Origin: Methanobacteriota archaeon
GTDB lineage: Archaea > Halobacteriota > Methanosarcinia > Methanosarcinales > Methanosarcinaceae
Assembly: GCA_023399215.1 (NCBI GenBank)
Contig: JAEWQJ010000037.1
Coordinates: 1-64,000, forward strand
Length of the DNA stretch: 64,000 nt
Direction of reading: 5' to 3'
In this document: piece by piece, positions 1-8,850 of the stretch
How the letters are laid out: the number at the start of each line of letters is the position of its first letter
Position numbering within the stretch: the first letter of the stretch is position 1
Made by a program: the position numbers and the translations under genes
Notes under the pieces: model-generated
The model's database searches: none
What the model was told of the DNA's origin: nothing
Seen by the model: the letters and a program-made list of their open reading frames with translations, nothing else

Positions 1-144
1 GATTCTTTTTTGTTCAGATTCCCATGCATTCTTCCTTAATGCCAAGGTTTCATTATAGACCCATCTACAGAGTTCCAGAGTCTTATTTAACTTTGTAATC
101 TGTGATTTTGTTGGGTAAATTCTATAATGATTCACTTTAGGCAT
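1..144 (-). CDS. tnpB: IS200/IS605-family TnpB (OrfB), N-terminal 48 codons only, cut by window edge
   Basis: Reading the minus strand from an ATG at 142-144 gives 48 uninterrupted codons to the window edge. The product starts MPKVNHYRIYPTKSQ and continues with LNKTLELCRWVYNETLALRK. This is the usual TnpB/OrfB N-terminus: a basic beta strand, then the helix carrying the conserved CRWVYN-type motif. TnpB proteins are RNA-guided nucleases encoded by IS605/IS1341-type elements (family knowledge). The catalytic RuvC part lies outside the window, so I cannot tell whether the gene is intact. A structured hairpin lies just upstream at 197-234. Confidence 0.75.
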   Translation of the reverse strand, partial: MPKVNHYRIYPTKSQITKLNKTLELCRWVYNETLALRKNAWESEQKRI

Positions 145-680
145 ATTATACTATAATGTACTTTTACCTAAATAATGGTTACTATAGAAAGTTTACGGGC
201 TGTATCCCACAGCTAAAGCAATGGGGATTAGCCCTTACTTGCTCCTAAATATTGAAAAACAGCTTCCAAAACAGCTTCCAACAGAGTTTTTCGGTAATCT
301 CAGGAAAAAGTTTCATGTTCAATTTACTGTTTTCCTGTATTAGGCTCTGGATATGAACAGCCTGTTTCTGTATAACTTCATTAAGCTGGCCTATCTGCTT
401 GTTCTTTGTAAACATTTGCTTATAAAGTGCCTAGTTTACTTTTTACCTGAAACCAGAGTCTCCCATTTATTTCCCCTTTCCAGAACGTGGCTGTTAAGAA
501 TAAACGGCTTATCAGCCTGCGTGTTCTGCTTATTTAATGTAAGTACCGTTTATGTTAATGTAAAGTACCTTTAGAAAATCCTAACTTCTTCCAGTCAATG
601 TAAGAAATATTGAGAATCTTTTGCCTTATGTCATAGAAATCGATTCTGAAGACATAACTTTAAAAAAAGTAAAAATTAGT
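145..680. other. Non-coding gap with one structured hairpin
   Basis: Apart from the hairpin at 197-234 I see nothing I can support. A short plus-strand reading frame at 353-574 is hydrophobic and Cys/Leu-rich, has no ribosome binding site and matches no family I recognise. The DNA may include the left end of the tnpB element. Confidence 0.5.
197..234 (-). mobile_element. Imperfect hairpin, possible IS200/IS605-type element end
   Basis: An outer stem GGGCT (197-201) pairs with AGCCC (230-234). An inner stem ATCCCA pairs with TGGGGAT with one bulge, around the loop CAGCTAAAGCA. Subterminal hairpins of this kind, with a CTTTAGCTG-like loop on the minus strand, are typical of IS200/IS605 ends and of TnpB guide RNAs (family knowledge). 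It lies 53 bp upstream of the tnpB start. It could be the element's left end or the right end of a neighbouring element. Confidence 0.45.
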
Positions 681-725
681 GAATTACTGATTAATGAATT
701 ACTGATTAATGAATTACTGATTAAT
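681..725. repeat. 15-bp tandem repeat, 3 perfect copies
   Basis: GAATTACTGATTAAT occurs three times head to tail and ends exactly at the stop codon of the minus-strand acetyltransferase gene. The function is unknown. Confidence 0.9.
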
Positions 726-1355
726 CTACACTTCATCCAGGTATCTCTGCAGCTTATCCGCAAGTTTACCGATATGAATACCATCAACAAATGCATGATG
801 AACCTGGACTGCAAACGGCATCATAAGTTTGCCTTCTCTTTCCTGATATTTTCCCCAATCAAATATAGGCTGCGCTTTTTCCCTATTTCCGAAATCCGTG
901 TGCGAAATATGTGTAAACGTTATCCACGGCAAGGCAGAGAACTGATATACATCGTCTTCTACAGGTCCTGTAAAATGTTCTTTTTGATTTTCTGCCGTTA
1001 CGGTTGCCAATTGTACAAATTTCTCAATCGTATCCTGCATGGGAACATATACTACCTTAAATAACTCTGTTTCTTTATCCAGATATGTAAATGAAGTATC
1101 AATGGACTCATATAACACAACATCACCATCAAGAAAACGATACCGAAACTCCTCGATTTCATTTGCGCATTTCGTAACAGCAAATATAAAAGCCATCGTA
1201 AATGACCAGTTATTTTCTTTAACGCGCTTTTTAAAATTCGTCACATCAAGTTCAAAACTCACACAATATTGAGGCTGGACTGCATTCCTGTAGATTTGAC
1301 AATAATCTTTTCTTTTCCATGTTTCAAGGTCTATTTTTTGGTATCTGTTTCCCAT
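726..1355 (-). CDS. Chloramphenicol acetyltransferase-like O-acetyltransferase
   Basis: The 209-aa product has the length and fold signature of type A chloramphenicol acetyltransferases, trimeric acetyl-CoA-dependent enzymes of the cytoplasm. The catalytic signature HHAFVDGIH sits near residues 186-194, holding the histidine and the structural aspartate of the HHxxxDG motif. The N-terminal region (RYQKIDLETWKRKDYC) also matches the family. I chose the ATG because a GAAGG lies 9 nt upstream; an in-frame TTG six codons earlier is less likely. It is a single gene without an operon and ends on a tandem repeat. The natural substrate in a methanogen is unknown, and acquisition from bacteria is plausible (inference). 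Confidence 0.88.
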   Translation of the reverse strand: MGNRYQKIDLETWKRKDYCQIYRNAVQPQYCVSFELDVTNFKKRVKENNWSFTMAFIFAVTKCANEIEEFRYRFLDGDVVLYESIDTSFTYLDKETELFKVVYVPMQDTIEKFVQLATVTAENQKEHFTGPVEDDVYQFSALPWITFTHISHTDFGNREKAQPIFDWGKYQEREGKLMMPFAVQVHHAFVDGIHIGKLADKLQRYLDEV

Positions 1356-1532
1356 ATTTGCGCCTTCGTTCAATCAACGTTCAATACAATCTACATTACG
1401 ATATATTTTCCTTTTTAGTCTCACGATCTATTTTCGCTAACTGTTTGACTGTATGAACAATTATTGATATTATTGTTGCATAATGGTTTCACCTAGTGGA
1501 TATAAAACGAATATGTGGATGGAGGAATGTTC

Positions 1533-2075
1533 ATGACAAGGGAAATGACAGTTGTTCCATATAATGAAGTTTGGGCTGACCTATACAAAATAGAAAAAGA
1601 ACTTCTTGAAAGCATCTTTGGAGAGCTTATAATAGATATTCAACATTTTGGTTCAACTTCGATAAAAGGCATGAGTGCAAAACCGATTATTGACATTATG
1701 ATAGTTGTTGAAAATATCAGTCAAGTTGATAATTACAATGAACTCATGATAGAAAAAGGATACAACCCAAGGGGCGAAAATGGTATTGAAGGACGAAGAT
1801 ACTTTGTAAAGTTTACTTCTAATAATTCTGGCAACCATACACACCACATTCATATATATCAAAAAGGAAACCCTCACGTAACAGATGAATTGATGTTTAG
1901 GGACTATCTGAGAGCTGATTTTGAGAGCTTTAAAGAGTATGAACAGGTAAAGCTTGGAGCTTCTCTTAAACACCGCTATTCACCAGGAGATTATGTTGAC
2001 GCCAAATATAACTGTATAATGAGGATAATGGAAAAAGCACGCCAACATTACATTAAAAGCGGAAAAGGAATGTAA
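1533..2075 (+). CDS. GrpB family protein (UPF0157)
   Basis: This 180-aa protein has the GrpB/UPF0157 layout: VVPYNEVWADLYKIEKELL, then the core HFGSTSIKGMSAKPIIDIMI and a later THHIHIY stretch. The GSTS..G.....K..IDI motif resembles nucleotidyltransferase-fold active sites, and GrpB domains are also found fused to dephospho-CoA kinase (family knowledge). No substrate is firmly known. GGAGG at 1521-1525 is 7 nt before the chosen ATG, so the upstream GTG and the ATG at 1527 are rejected as starts. It stands alone between long gaps. Confidence 0.85.
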   Translation: MTREMTVVPYNEVWADLYKIEKELLESIFGELIIDIQHFGSTSIKGMSAKPIIDIMIVVENISQVDNYNELMIEKGYNPRGENGIEGRRYFVKFTSNNSGNHTHHIHIYQKGNPHVTDELMFRDYLRADFESFKEYEQVKLGASLKHRYSPGDYVDAKYNCIMRIMEKARQHYIKSGKGM

Positions 2076-2346
2076 ATGTCTGTAATCTTAGAGGCTATCT
2101 TAAAATTCAAATTATTCATACTATCGGATAATGGGCAACATTAACTTTAAATTTAAACAGTAAATTTTTTGGACCCAAACTGTAAAAGTTTACACTGATT
2201 TAGCAAAGCCATATTTTTTACACCATAACCAAAAGAAACACCCCCTCTAAAGAGCACTCCACTGAGAAGTCAGAAAAAACAAATTAAGAAAACGAGAAGT
2301 TGAAAAGAAAAAAAGAATTTTATTATTTTGCTTTTAGTCAGTCTTA

Positions 2347-2502
2347 TCAGTTACATTTTATGTTTCCAGCTGACGTAGACTTATGGCGACCAATATAATA
2401 GCCTATTAGTAAGCCTTTAACAAAACCAATTAAGCCAACGCCAATAATAACACTAAAAGCTATTTTCGCGCCTTTTCTGCATATTCTTTTTACCCCGTTC
2501 AT
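2347..2502 (-). CDS. 51-aa single-span membrane peptide
   Basis: An ORF of 51 codons starts MNGVKRICRKGAK, runs into a glycine-rich hydrophobic helix of about 25 residues (about 14-40), and ends with a basic tail containing His, Lys and Cys. GAGGT lies 6 nt before the ATG. The clear ribosome binding site plus the basic-hydrophobic-basic pattern suggest a real small membrane protein. I recognise no family. The glycine spacing (VIIGVGLIGF..GLLIGYYIG) could favour helix-helix packing. Confidence 0.5.
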   Translation of the reverse strand: MNGVKRICRKGAKIAFSVIIGVGLIGFVKGLLIGYYIGRHKSTSAGNIKCN

Positions 2503-3085
2503 AACATACCTCATTATTTTCATTTTTGTTTTCTATATTACAATATGATACATGGTTATGTTAAAAGTCTTCGGTGAATTGCAGACTATAAGGATTGTAG
2601 GTAACCACAAGAAGATATATCTTTATACCAACGCTCTTTTTACATTAATTCAGGTACATATTAGCTTTAAAGGTACTATTTTTAAGGATTTTACCAAGTC
2701 TGAGAAACAACATCAGACGATGCATTCAACTTTATAACTAGATGCTAAAATTGTGGCATATTTTTCGCGTTGGAAAATTCTCCATTGAATTTGAAGAGGA
2801 TACCTTATTTCTCTTAATTTATGTTTTCTTTTTATAGCCCTTCTACTTATATTAATTTTTTATTTTCTCCAATAAACCGAATCAGGCTCTCAATACATTA
2901 CGATATAACACCATTGATACAATATCCCTGAACTCAGGTTATGGAACGAAAAAACCGGGCACATGGCAAGCCCCATAGCCCTATGAACATCTTGAGAATA
3001 ATACTGAGAATAATAAAAAGAATTAAAAAAGGTTGCAGCAGGAAGAATAAAATTATGAGTTGAAAATTGAATTACCAATTTGGCT
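2503..3085. other. Gap with an isolated repeat end
   Basis: No credible gene is visible. The frame at 2552-2737 has no ribosome binding site and unusual composition. The stretch 2782-2803 (CCATTGAATTTGAAGAGGAT and onward) matches the right end of the 207-bp element at 7325-7531 and is listed separately. Confidence 0.5.
2770..2803. repeat. Solo end of the 207-bp terminal-inverted-repeat element
   Basis: TGAATTTGAAGAGGATAC is the near reverse complement of the left end of the element at 7325-7531 and of the solo end at 54704-54725. No matching left end is visible nearby, so this is probably an element remnant. Confidence 0.5.
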
Positions 3086-3964
3086 TTAAACTTCCAGCCC
3101 TTCTTCTGTAAGGAAATGGTCAATCAGCTTTCTTGCAATGCTTATTTTTCCAGGCAGCCCAGGCAGGTTTTCAACCGAAAACCATCCGGCATCCTCGATT
3201 TCAAATCCATCAGGTTGTATCTCCCCGGAATCGTACTCCGCAGTAAACCCGATCATAAGAGAATTCGGAAACGGCCAGGCCTGTGTTCCAAAATAATTGA
3301 TATTTTTGACCTTAATTCCCACTTCTTCCCTTGTTTCCCTGACTACCGCAGCTTCGGCTGATTCTCCTGGTTCAACAAAACCGGCTATCAAACCATACAG
3401 GCCTGGCGTGAAATTCGGTGACCTTGCCATTAAAACCTCACGCCCTTTTCGGATAAGTACAATCACGGCAGGCGAGATTCTCGGATAGAAAAGCTCTCCG
3501 CAGTCAGGGCACTCCTTTCCTCTTTCGCCGGGCTTTTGCATGGTTTTTGCCCCGCATCGGCTGCAAAACTGATTTGTTCTATCCCATTCCATGATCTGGA
3601 CGGCTTTATTCACAAGTGCAAAGCACTTTTCATTCATTTCCGTATATGCCTGTCTGAGATCCGCAAATTTCATTCCCTCAGGTGCCTGTGCATCTTCAGG
3701 AAGCTCCACGGAATAGCAATGGGTTCCATCAAGTGTCCCAAGATACTGTTCCCGAGTTCCCGAAAGCCCGAGCTCTCCAAAGTCCAGCATTTTTGGGATT
3801 GCTCCAGGGTTTTTACTAAGCTTGAGGAGAACCTCGCGGCCCCGGAAAATAAACCAGAGTGCTTTTTCCGTCCTGTCAACTGGCGGCTCGATGCCTATGA
3901 TAAATTCCGGGAAGAATTCCGGGCAAATGAAATTTTCCCTATCTACTGGGGTCATAATGTTCAT
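3086..3964 (-). CDS. nudC: NADH pyrophosphatase (Nudix, NudC type)
   Basis: The product is 292 aa and hydrolyses NADH/NAD+ to NMN(H) and AMP; NudC enzymes can also remove NAD caps from RNA (family knowledge). Four cysteines (C134, C137, C152, C155) form the zinc ribbon typical of NudC. The Nudix box starts at G195 (GFVEPGES) and contains RETREEVG at 209-216. TQAWPFPNS at about 227-235 corresponds to the NudC-specific SQPWPFPxS motif. All signature parts are present, so the gene looks intact. An in-frame ATG three codons downstream is an equally good start. It is transcribed alone, convergent with nothing close. Confidence 0.95.
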   Translation of the reverse strand: MNIMTPVDRENFICPEFFPEFIIGIEPPVDRTEKALWFIFRGREVLLKLSKNPGAIPKMLDFGELGLSGTREQYLGTLDGTHCYSVELPEDAQAPEGMKFADLRQAYTEMNEKCFALVNKAVQIMEWDRTNQFCSRCGAKTMQKPGERGKECPDCGELFYPRISPAVIVLIRKGREVLMARSPNFTPGLYGLIAGFVEPGESAEAAVVRETREEVGIKVKNINYFGTQAWPFPNSLMIGFTAEYDSGEIQPDGFEIEDAGWFSVENLPGLPGKISIARKLIDHFLTEEGLEV

Positions 3965-4149
3965 ACCTATTGTTTTTGTTCTATATATGATTACAGGAAC
4001 ATTTTATTTCAGGAGCAATTTATTTCAGGGCATTTATTTAAAGCCACTTATTATTTCCGTTTTTTTCGGCTACAAGTGTTTCGTTTACTCCAGCTTGTAA
4101 AAAGGAACCAGAAGAGCAAAATCCATACACAAAATCCAGACAACGCAGT

Positions 4150-4213
4150 GGATCAAACGAGTGAGCGTTTGTGATCGGGCGAACGAGATTTTGTGATCAA
4201 ACAAGCGAGCAGT
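4150..4213. repeat. 21-bp degenerate tandem repeat, 3 copies
   Basis: Three adjacent units follow the pattern GTGATCaaaCgAgcGAgc with substitutions. A related GCTCACTTCGTTCGCTC-like sequence occurs near 63009, suggesting a dispersed palindromic repeat family. Confidence 0.6.
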
Positions 4214-4252
4214 TGGAAATTTAAGTAAATTAAAAAAGCCTTCAATTTCTGG

Positions 4253-4405
4253 GAATTTAAAGAAGAAAAAGAAGAATATGAAATAAAGAAAAGTAAAAAG
4301 AAGGAGAAAAAGAAAAAGAAGAGTAAAAAGAAGGAGAAAAAGAAAAAGAAGAAGAAAAAGAAGAAGGAGAAAAAGAAGAAGGAGAAAAAGAAAAAGAAGA
4401 ATATG
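4253..4405. repeat. Polypurine (AAG/GAA-rich) tract
   Basis: The plus strand is almost pure purine here, with an uninterrupted 77-nt purine run at 4325-4401 made of AAGAAG and GGAGAAAAAG units. Minus-strand frames through it encode only Phe/Ser runs and are not genes. It lies downstream of the P-type ATPase gene and gives the minus strand a very long pyrimidine run. Confidence 0.9.
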
Positions 4406-4468
4406 AAAAAGAGTATGCTTAAAAGCAAACTCTGTTTATTGGTTTTACTGGCTTTTTTCTTTTTGATT

Positions 4469-7129
4469 TTATCTGTGAATTCTCCATTCCAGATACTTCA
4501 TAAACTCCATGGCTATAAGTGTGGTTGAAGCCAGTGGAATTATCATTGCCCAGTCGGAAAGCGAGAGGGGAACAGTCCTGAAAGCCGTCTGCATAATAGG
4601 CACGTAAACCGCTGCAAGCTGCAGGATTACAGTGCTCAGTACGGCATAGATAAGTGACCTGTTAGTAAAGATTCCCAGAGAGAAGACCGAATACCTCTCA
4701 GAACGCCAGTTAAAGGCGTTGAACATCAGGGAAATAACCACCAGGGTAAAGATCAGAGTCTGGATTTTTGGAAGGGAAACTCCATTATTAAGAGACTCAT
4801 AAAGGACCCAGATAGACTGGATTGCAATCAAAGTTCCTAATCCAAGGCTTATTGAAAGCATTCTCCTGGAAACCAGCCCTTCTTTTGCTTTATTTGGTTT
4901 TTGCTTCATAAGACCCCTGTCAGGAGCTTCCATGGAAAGTGCCATTGGAGGCAGTCCGTCTGTTATAAGGTTAATCCAGAGGATCTGGACTGCAATGACA
5001 GGCAGGGTATGCCAGGCAAGTACGCCTACAAGTACTATGAGGACCAGACCGATGTGACAGGTAAGGCCGTAGGCAATAAAGTTTTTAATGTTTTTCAGGA
5101 TATTCCGGCCCTCTTCAACTGCTGACACAATAGATGCAAAGTTGTCGTCAGTCAGGATCATGCTTGAAGCTTCTTTGCTGACGTCTGTGCCTGTAATTCC
5201 CATTGCAATGCCCATATCTGCGGCTTTCAGGGCAGGAGCGTCATTTACCCCGTCTCCGGTCATTGCAACTATATATCCTTTTTTCTTTAGAGCCTCAACC
5301 ACCCTCAGCTTATGCTCGGGATAAACCCTTGCGTAGACCGAAACTTTCTCCACGATTTCTTCAAATTCCCTGTCGTCGAGGGCCTCCAGTTCGGTACCTG
5401 TAAGGACAAGATCTCCTTCTCGGAAAATCCCGAGTTCCCTTGCGATTGCAAAAGCCGTGGTCTTGTGGTCGCCTGTAATCATTATGGTTCGGATTCCTGC
5501 ACTGGTACAGGTGGCAATTCCAACCTTTACTTCTTCTCTTGGGGGATCGCGCATACCCATGAGCCCTGAGAAAACCATCTCTTTTTCAGCTTCTTCAGGC
5601 AGGATGTCTTCCGGGACCTTCCGGTAGGCAAACCCCATAACCCTGAGTGTCTGGTTTGCCAGATCGTTTACGACATTCAGGATTTCCTGCTGTCTTTCAG
5701 GAGTTAGCTCTTCCTCATGTCCTTCAAGGAAAATTTTCGTACAGGAAGCAAGAATAACCTCAGGAGCTCCTTTGGAATATGCATACAGTCCATCTTCGGA
5801 ACTGTTCAGGGTAGTCATCATCTTCCTCTCGGAAGAAAAAGGAACTTCCCCTTTACGCTCGTGTTTCTCTTCAAGCGCAGTTTTCCAGATACCTTCTTTA
5901 GCTGCTACGACTACAAGAGCACCTTCGGTAGGGTCACCTGTGATGTCCCATACACCTTCGTTCTCAACCAGCCCTGCATCGTTACAGAGGGCTCCTGTAG
6001 CCAGTAGCCTGTGAAGGTGAATATCTTCAGAAACAGGGCTGTCTCCGTTGAAAAAATCTCCTGTGGGTTTGTACCCCTCGCCTGTAACTTTTAAGAGAGT
6101 TCCGTTTACGTACACCTTTTCAACAGTCATCTTGTTCTGGGTAAGCGTCCCGGTCTTGTCGGTACAGATGATATTGGTAGAGCCAAGTGTTTCTACCGAC
6201 GGCAGTTTTCTTACAAGGGCATGCCTTTTTACCATTCTTCGGACACCAAGAGCAAGCCCTACTGTCACAACTGCAGGAAGAGCTTCCGGAATTGCAGCAA
6301 CGGCAAGGGCAACTCCCCAGAGGAACATCTCAAAAGGATCAAAACCCTCTATGATCCCGAGTATAGCCACAAAAGCCACAACTATAAGGGTTGCAGTCCC
6401 GAGCCAGCGTCCGAACTGGTCAAGTTTTTCCTGAAGGGGGGTTCTTTCCCTTTCAATTTCTTCCAGAAGCCCCGCCAGCTTTCCAAAAGCCGTATTCATG
6501 CCTGTTGCCGTAATAACGGCTTTTCCCCTGCCGTAGGTGACCGAGGTTCCGGTATAAGCTATGTTTTTCCTGTCAGGCTGCGGGGTTTCAGGAGGGAAAA
6601 TCGCGGTGCTTTTTTCTACAGGAACGGATTCTCCGGTAAGAGAGGATTCGTCTATCTGCAAGGAGAGCGCCTCAAGCAATCTTGCATCCGCAGGAATCCT
6701 GTCTCCTGCCTGCAAAAGCAAAATATCTCCCGGGACAAGCAGGGAAGAAAGGACTTTTTCCTCTTTCCCGTCCCTTATAACCAGGGCTTCGGGGCTTGTC
6801 AATGATTTCAAGAGTTTGATTGACTCTTCTGCCCTGTACTCCTGAACAAAACCGAGCACGCCGGCAAGGATTACAGTAAACAGGATAACAAAAGCGTCAA
6901 CAAACTCTCCGAGAAAAGCGGAAACCAGTGCTGCAGCAATCAAAATTATAATCAGAAAACTCTTGAACTGGGAAAGAAAAAGTTTTACAACCGAAGTCTT
7001 TTCTTCTTCTTTAAGTTCGTTTTTTCCGTATTTATCGAGCCGTTTTTCCGCTTCTTCCGAACTCAGTCCGTTTTCTTCGGACGTGTTCAGAGTTTTTATA
7101 ACCGCATCTACGGCTTCATCATAATACAT
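4469..7129 (-). CDS. P-type cation-transporting ATPase (P2A, calcium-type)
   Basis: This 886-aa integral membrane pump has every catalytic landmark of a P-type ATPase: N-terminal cation-ATPase domain, TGES at 165-168 (actuator), PEALP in M4 at 281-285, the phosphorylated DKTGTLT at 324-330, KGAPE at 453-457 (nucleotide binding) and TGDGVNDAP at 624-632. A C-terminal six-helix transporter domain contains NLITDGLPP in M6. The M4 and M6 motifs place it in the P2 group with SERCA/PMR1-like Ca2+ pumps, so Ca2+ export is likely, but Na+, H+ or Mn2+ cannot be excluded. I prefer the ATG with GGAGAT upstream over a TTG seven codons earlier. It is not in an obvious operon. Confidence 0.93.
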   Translation of the reverse strand: MYYDEAVDAVIKTLNTSEENGLSSEEAEKRLDKYGKNELKEEEKTSVVKLFLSQFKSFLIIILIAAALVSAFLGEFVDAFVILFTVILAGVLGFVQEYRAEESIKLLKSLTSPEALVIRDGKEEKVLSSLLVPGDILLLQAGDRIPADARLLEALSLQIDESSLTGESVPVEKSTAIFPPETPQPDRKNIAYTGTSVTYGRGKAVITATGMNTAFGKLAGLLEEIERERTPLQEKLDQFGRWLGTATLIVVAFVAILGIIEGFDPFEMFLWGVALAVAAIPEALPAVVTVGLALGVRRMVKRHALVRKLPSVETLGSTNIICTDKTGTLTQNKMTVEKVYVNGTLLKVTGEGYKPTGDFFNGDSPVSEDIHLHRLLATGALCNDAGLVENEGVWDITGDPTEGALVVVAAKEGIWKTALEEKHERKGEVPFSSERKMMTTLNSSEDGLYAYSKGAPEVILASCTKIFLEGHEEELTPERQQEILNVVNDLANQTLRVMGFAYRKVPEDILPEEAEKEMVFSGLMGMRDPPREEVKVGIATCTSAGIRTIMITGDHKTTAFAIARELGIFREGDLVLTGTELEALDDREFEEIVEKVSVYARVYPEHKLRVVEALKKKGYIVAMTGDGVNDAPALKAADMGIAMGITGTDVSKEASSMILTDDNFASIVSAVEEGRNILKNIKNFIAYGLTCHIGLVLIVLVGVLAWHTLPVIAVQILWINLITDGLPPMALSMEAPDRGLMKQKPNKAKEGLVSRRMLSISLGLGTLIAIQSIWVLYESLNNGVSLPKIQTLIFTLVVISLMFNAFNWRSERYSVFSLGIFTNRSLIYAVLSTVILQLAAVYVPIMQTAFRTVPLSLSDWAMIIPLASTTLIAMEFMKYLEWRIHR

Positions 7130-7324
7130 CCAGTCTTTATCTCCAGTCAATCAGACAATCGCTTTAATTTTAAAAGCGTCCATGACCTACCAGTTCTAAT
7201 ATAATATTCAAGGCGGTAATTAATATTAATAATAGAATATAGAACTTTGGATGCAAAAAAATTAATAATGATATTTGAATTAATAATGATGTTTGCTTTC
7301 CTCAGAAAAAGCCTCAAAGATATT

Positions 7325-7531
7325 GTATCCTCTTCAAATTGAGTGGAAAGCTCTCAAAAAAGATATAGTATGTCTTTCATCTTTAATTTCATCAGGATCG
7401 AGATCAGTGAAGACAGAGATTGTTTTAAAGCTTCAAATTCCATTTTTACTCCTAAATATGATAAGAGGAACTGGAACAGCTATTTTATTTTTTTTCTGTG
7501 GTTGAAAATCCATTCAATTTGAAGAGTATGC
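7325..7531. mobile_element. 207-bp MITE-like element with about 22-bp terminal inverted repeats
   Basis: The left end GTATCCTCTTCAAATTGAGT and the right end, read in reverse as GCATACTCTTCAAATTGAAT, form imperfect inverted repeats that extend in diverged form further inward. Similar single ends occur at 2782-2803 and 54704-54725. No transposase is encoded; the internal 70-aa frame is not recognisable. I see no clear target duplication. Confidence 0.6.
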
Positions 7532-7563
7532 AAAAGAGTTTTTTCTCATATAATTATTTCAAG

Positions 7564-7608
7564 TTCTTTATCTAACATTCTTTATCTAACATTCTTTATC
7601 TAACTAAC
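7564..7608. repeat. 15-bp tandem repeat, 3 copies
   Basis: TTCTTTATCTAACAT is repeated twice perfectly and once partially, downstream of the minus-strand TPR gene. Confidence 0.85.
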
Positions 7609-7671
7609 AGAGCCGGAGCAAAAATCCATAAGGCGAATAATCCTCTGTTATTTTTTTAATTCCTTAAAAAT

Positions 7672-8850
7672 TCATATTTGTCCAGAGCCAGACCTTTTAA
7701 CCTTTGCAAGGGCGGTTTCAGCTTTTGCTTTGGCTTCCTTGCTTTTCGAGAGGTCAGCCGCGATTTTAAACGCGTTTTCTGCTCCTTTAAGGTTGCCAAG
7801 CCTCAGGAAAACCCTTCCTTTTTCATACCAGGCTTCAGGAAAGTCAGGTTTCTTCCGGAGTGCCATTTCAAAAGCGTGAAGGGCTTCTTTTTCGGAGCCT
7901 GTTTCAAAAAGTATTTTTCCTCTGAGATGCCAGGCCTCTGCATTCTCGGGTTTTTCCCCAGTGGCTTTTTCAAAAGCCTCTCTGGATTTCTCAAGTTCTC
8001 CGAGCTTTAGGTGCAATTTACCTTTTTCAAACCAGACACTTGCATCCTCAGGATTTATTTCCAGGGATCTTTCAAATTCCTTCAGTTTCTCTTCGCACTT
8101 GCGTACCCGAACAAGCACAGCTTCCTTTCCCTCCCAGGCATTTTTCTGCACCGGGTTCAGGGAAATAGATCTCTCAAAAGCTTCAAGTGCCTGCCTGAGA
8201 TGCTCTAACCTTAGCAGTGCAAACCCGGTATTGGTCCAGAGCCCTGGATGATCCGGGTTTATCCTGGAGGCACTTTCAAACGTTTCAAGAGCCTCTTCGT
8301 AGCGTTTGAGTTTTAACAGGGTATTTCCTTTATGGAACAGGGCTGGAAAATGCCTGGGGTTTTCAGAAAGTACCGTATCGAAAGCCTCAAGTGCAAGCCT
8401 GAGCCTGCCCTGCCTGTAAAGAATTACTCCTTCCTTATAGAAGTTCTCTGCACTTTTCGGGTTACTTTCTTCCGGACCCTCACTTTCTAAATAGCTTTTT
8501 CGGAGTCCGGGTTCTGAAAGGTATCTGAAATCCGGGGATGTTTCCGAGCCAGGCCTTGAATCGAGGTATATGAATTCTTCTTTTGGCACAAAAGACTTGC
8601 AAATCCATCCTGGTTCAACTTTCCGGTTTGTAATAACGCAGTATCCGTTAACGTGCTTGGAGCAGATCTCACAGCAGTAGATTCGCCTTTCCAGCCGGTA
8701 TCGAATCTGGTCAAGCTCAGTTGTAACCAGCCCCTCGTTCAGTCGTGCTTTGAAAGTCTCGTACGGGATGTTTTTAATTTTGATATAGACTGTTGAAGGG
8801 GCAGGTGGGTCCCATTCCGGAGGGTTTGAGGTCGGTTTTTTGCAACTCAT
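7672..8850 (-). CDS. Tetratricopeptide repeat protein with Cys-rich N-terminus
   Basis: The 392-aa product has an N-terminal region of about 110 residues with clustered cysteines (CCEIC near residues 54-58, followed by further single Cys residues), possibly metal binding. It is followed by about seven TPR units from residue 140 onward. The units show the W/A/Y/F/P pattern of TPRs, for example AWEGKEAVL, VWFEKGKLHLKLGELEKS and AWYEKGRVFLRLGNLKGA. TPR arrays mediate protein-protein contacts (family knowledge). There is no signal peptide, so it is probably cytoplasmic. It stands alone between T-rich spacers. The partner is unknown. Confidence 0.85.
   Translation of the reverse strand: MSCKKPTSNPPEWDPPAPSTVYIKIKNIPYETFKARLNEGLVTTELDQIRYRLERRIYCCEICSKHVNGYCVITNRKVEPGWICKSFVPKEEFIYLDSRPGSETSPDFRYLSEPGLRKSYLESEGPEESNPKSAENFYKEGVILYRQGRLRLALEAFDTVLSENPRHFPALFHKGNTLLKLKRYEEALETFESASRINPDHPGLWTNTGFALLRLEHLRQALEAFERSISLNPVQKNAWEGKEAVLVRVRKCEEKLKEFERSLEINPEDASVWFEKGKLHLKLGELEKSREAFEKATGEKPENAEAWHLRGKILFETGSEKEALHAFEMALRKKPDFPEAWYEKGRVFLRLGNLKGAENAFKIAADLSKSKEAKAKAETALAKVKRSGSGQI

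Noticed and set aside
353..574. 73-aa plus-strand frame
   Set aside because: Odd Leu/Phe/Cys composition, no ribosome binding site, no family resemblance, in an AT-rich gap near an element end.
2552..2737. 61-aa plus-strand frame
   Set aside because: No ribosome binding site, no recognisable domain, lies in repeat-containing intergenic DNA.
4153..4428. 91-aa Phe/Ser-rich minus-strand frame
   Set aside because: Direct translation of the polypurine tract; not a gene.
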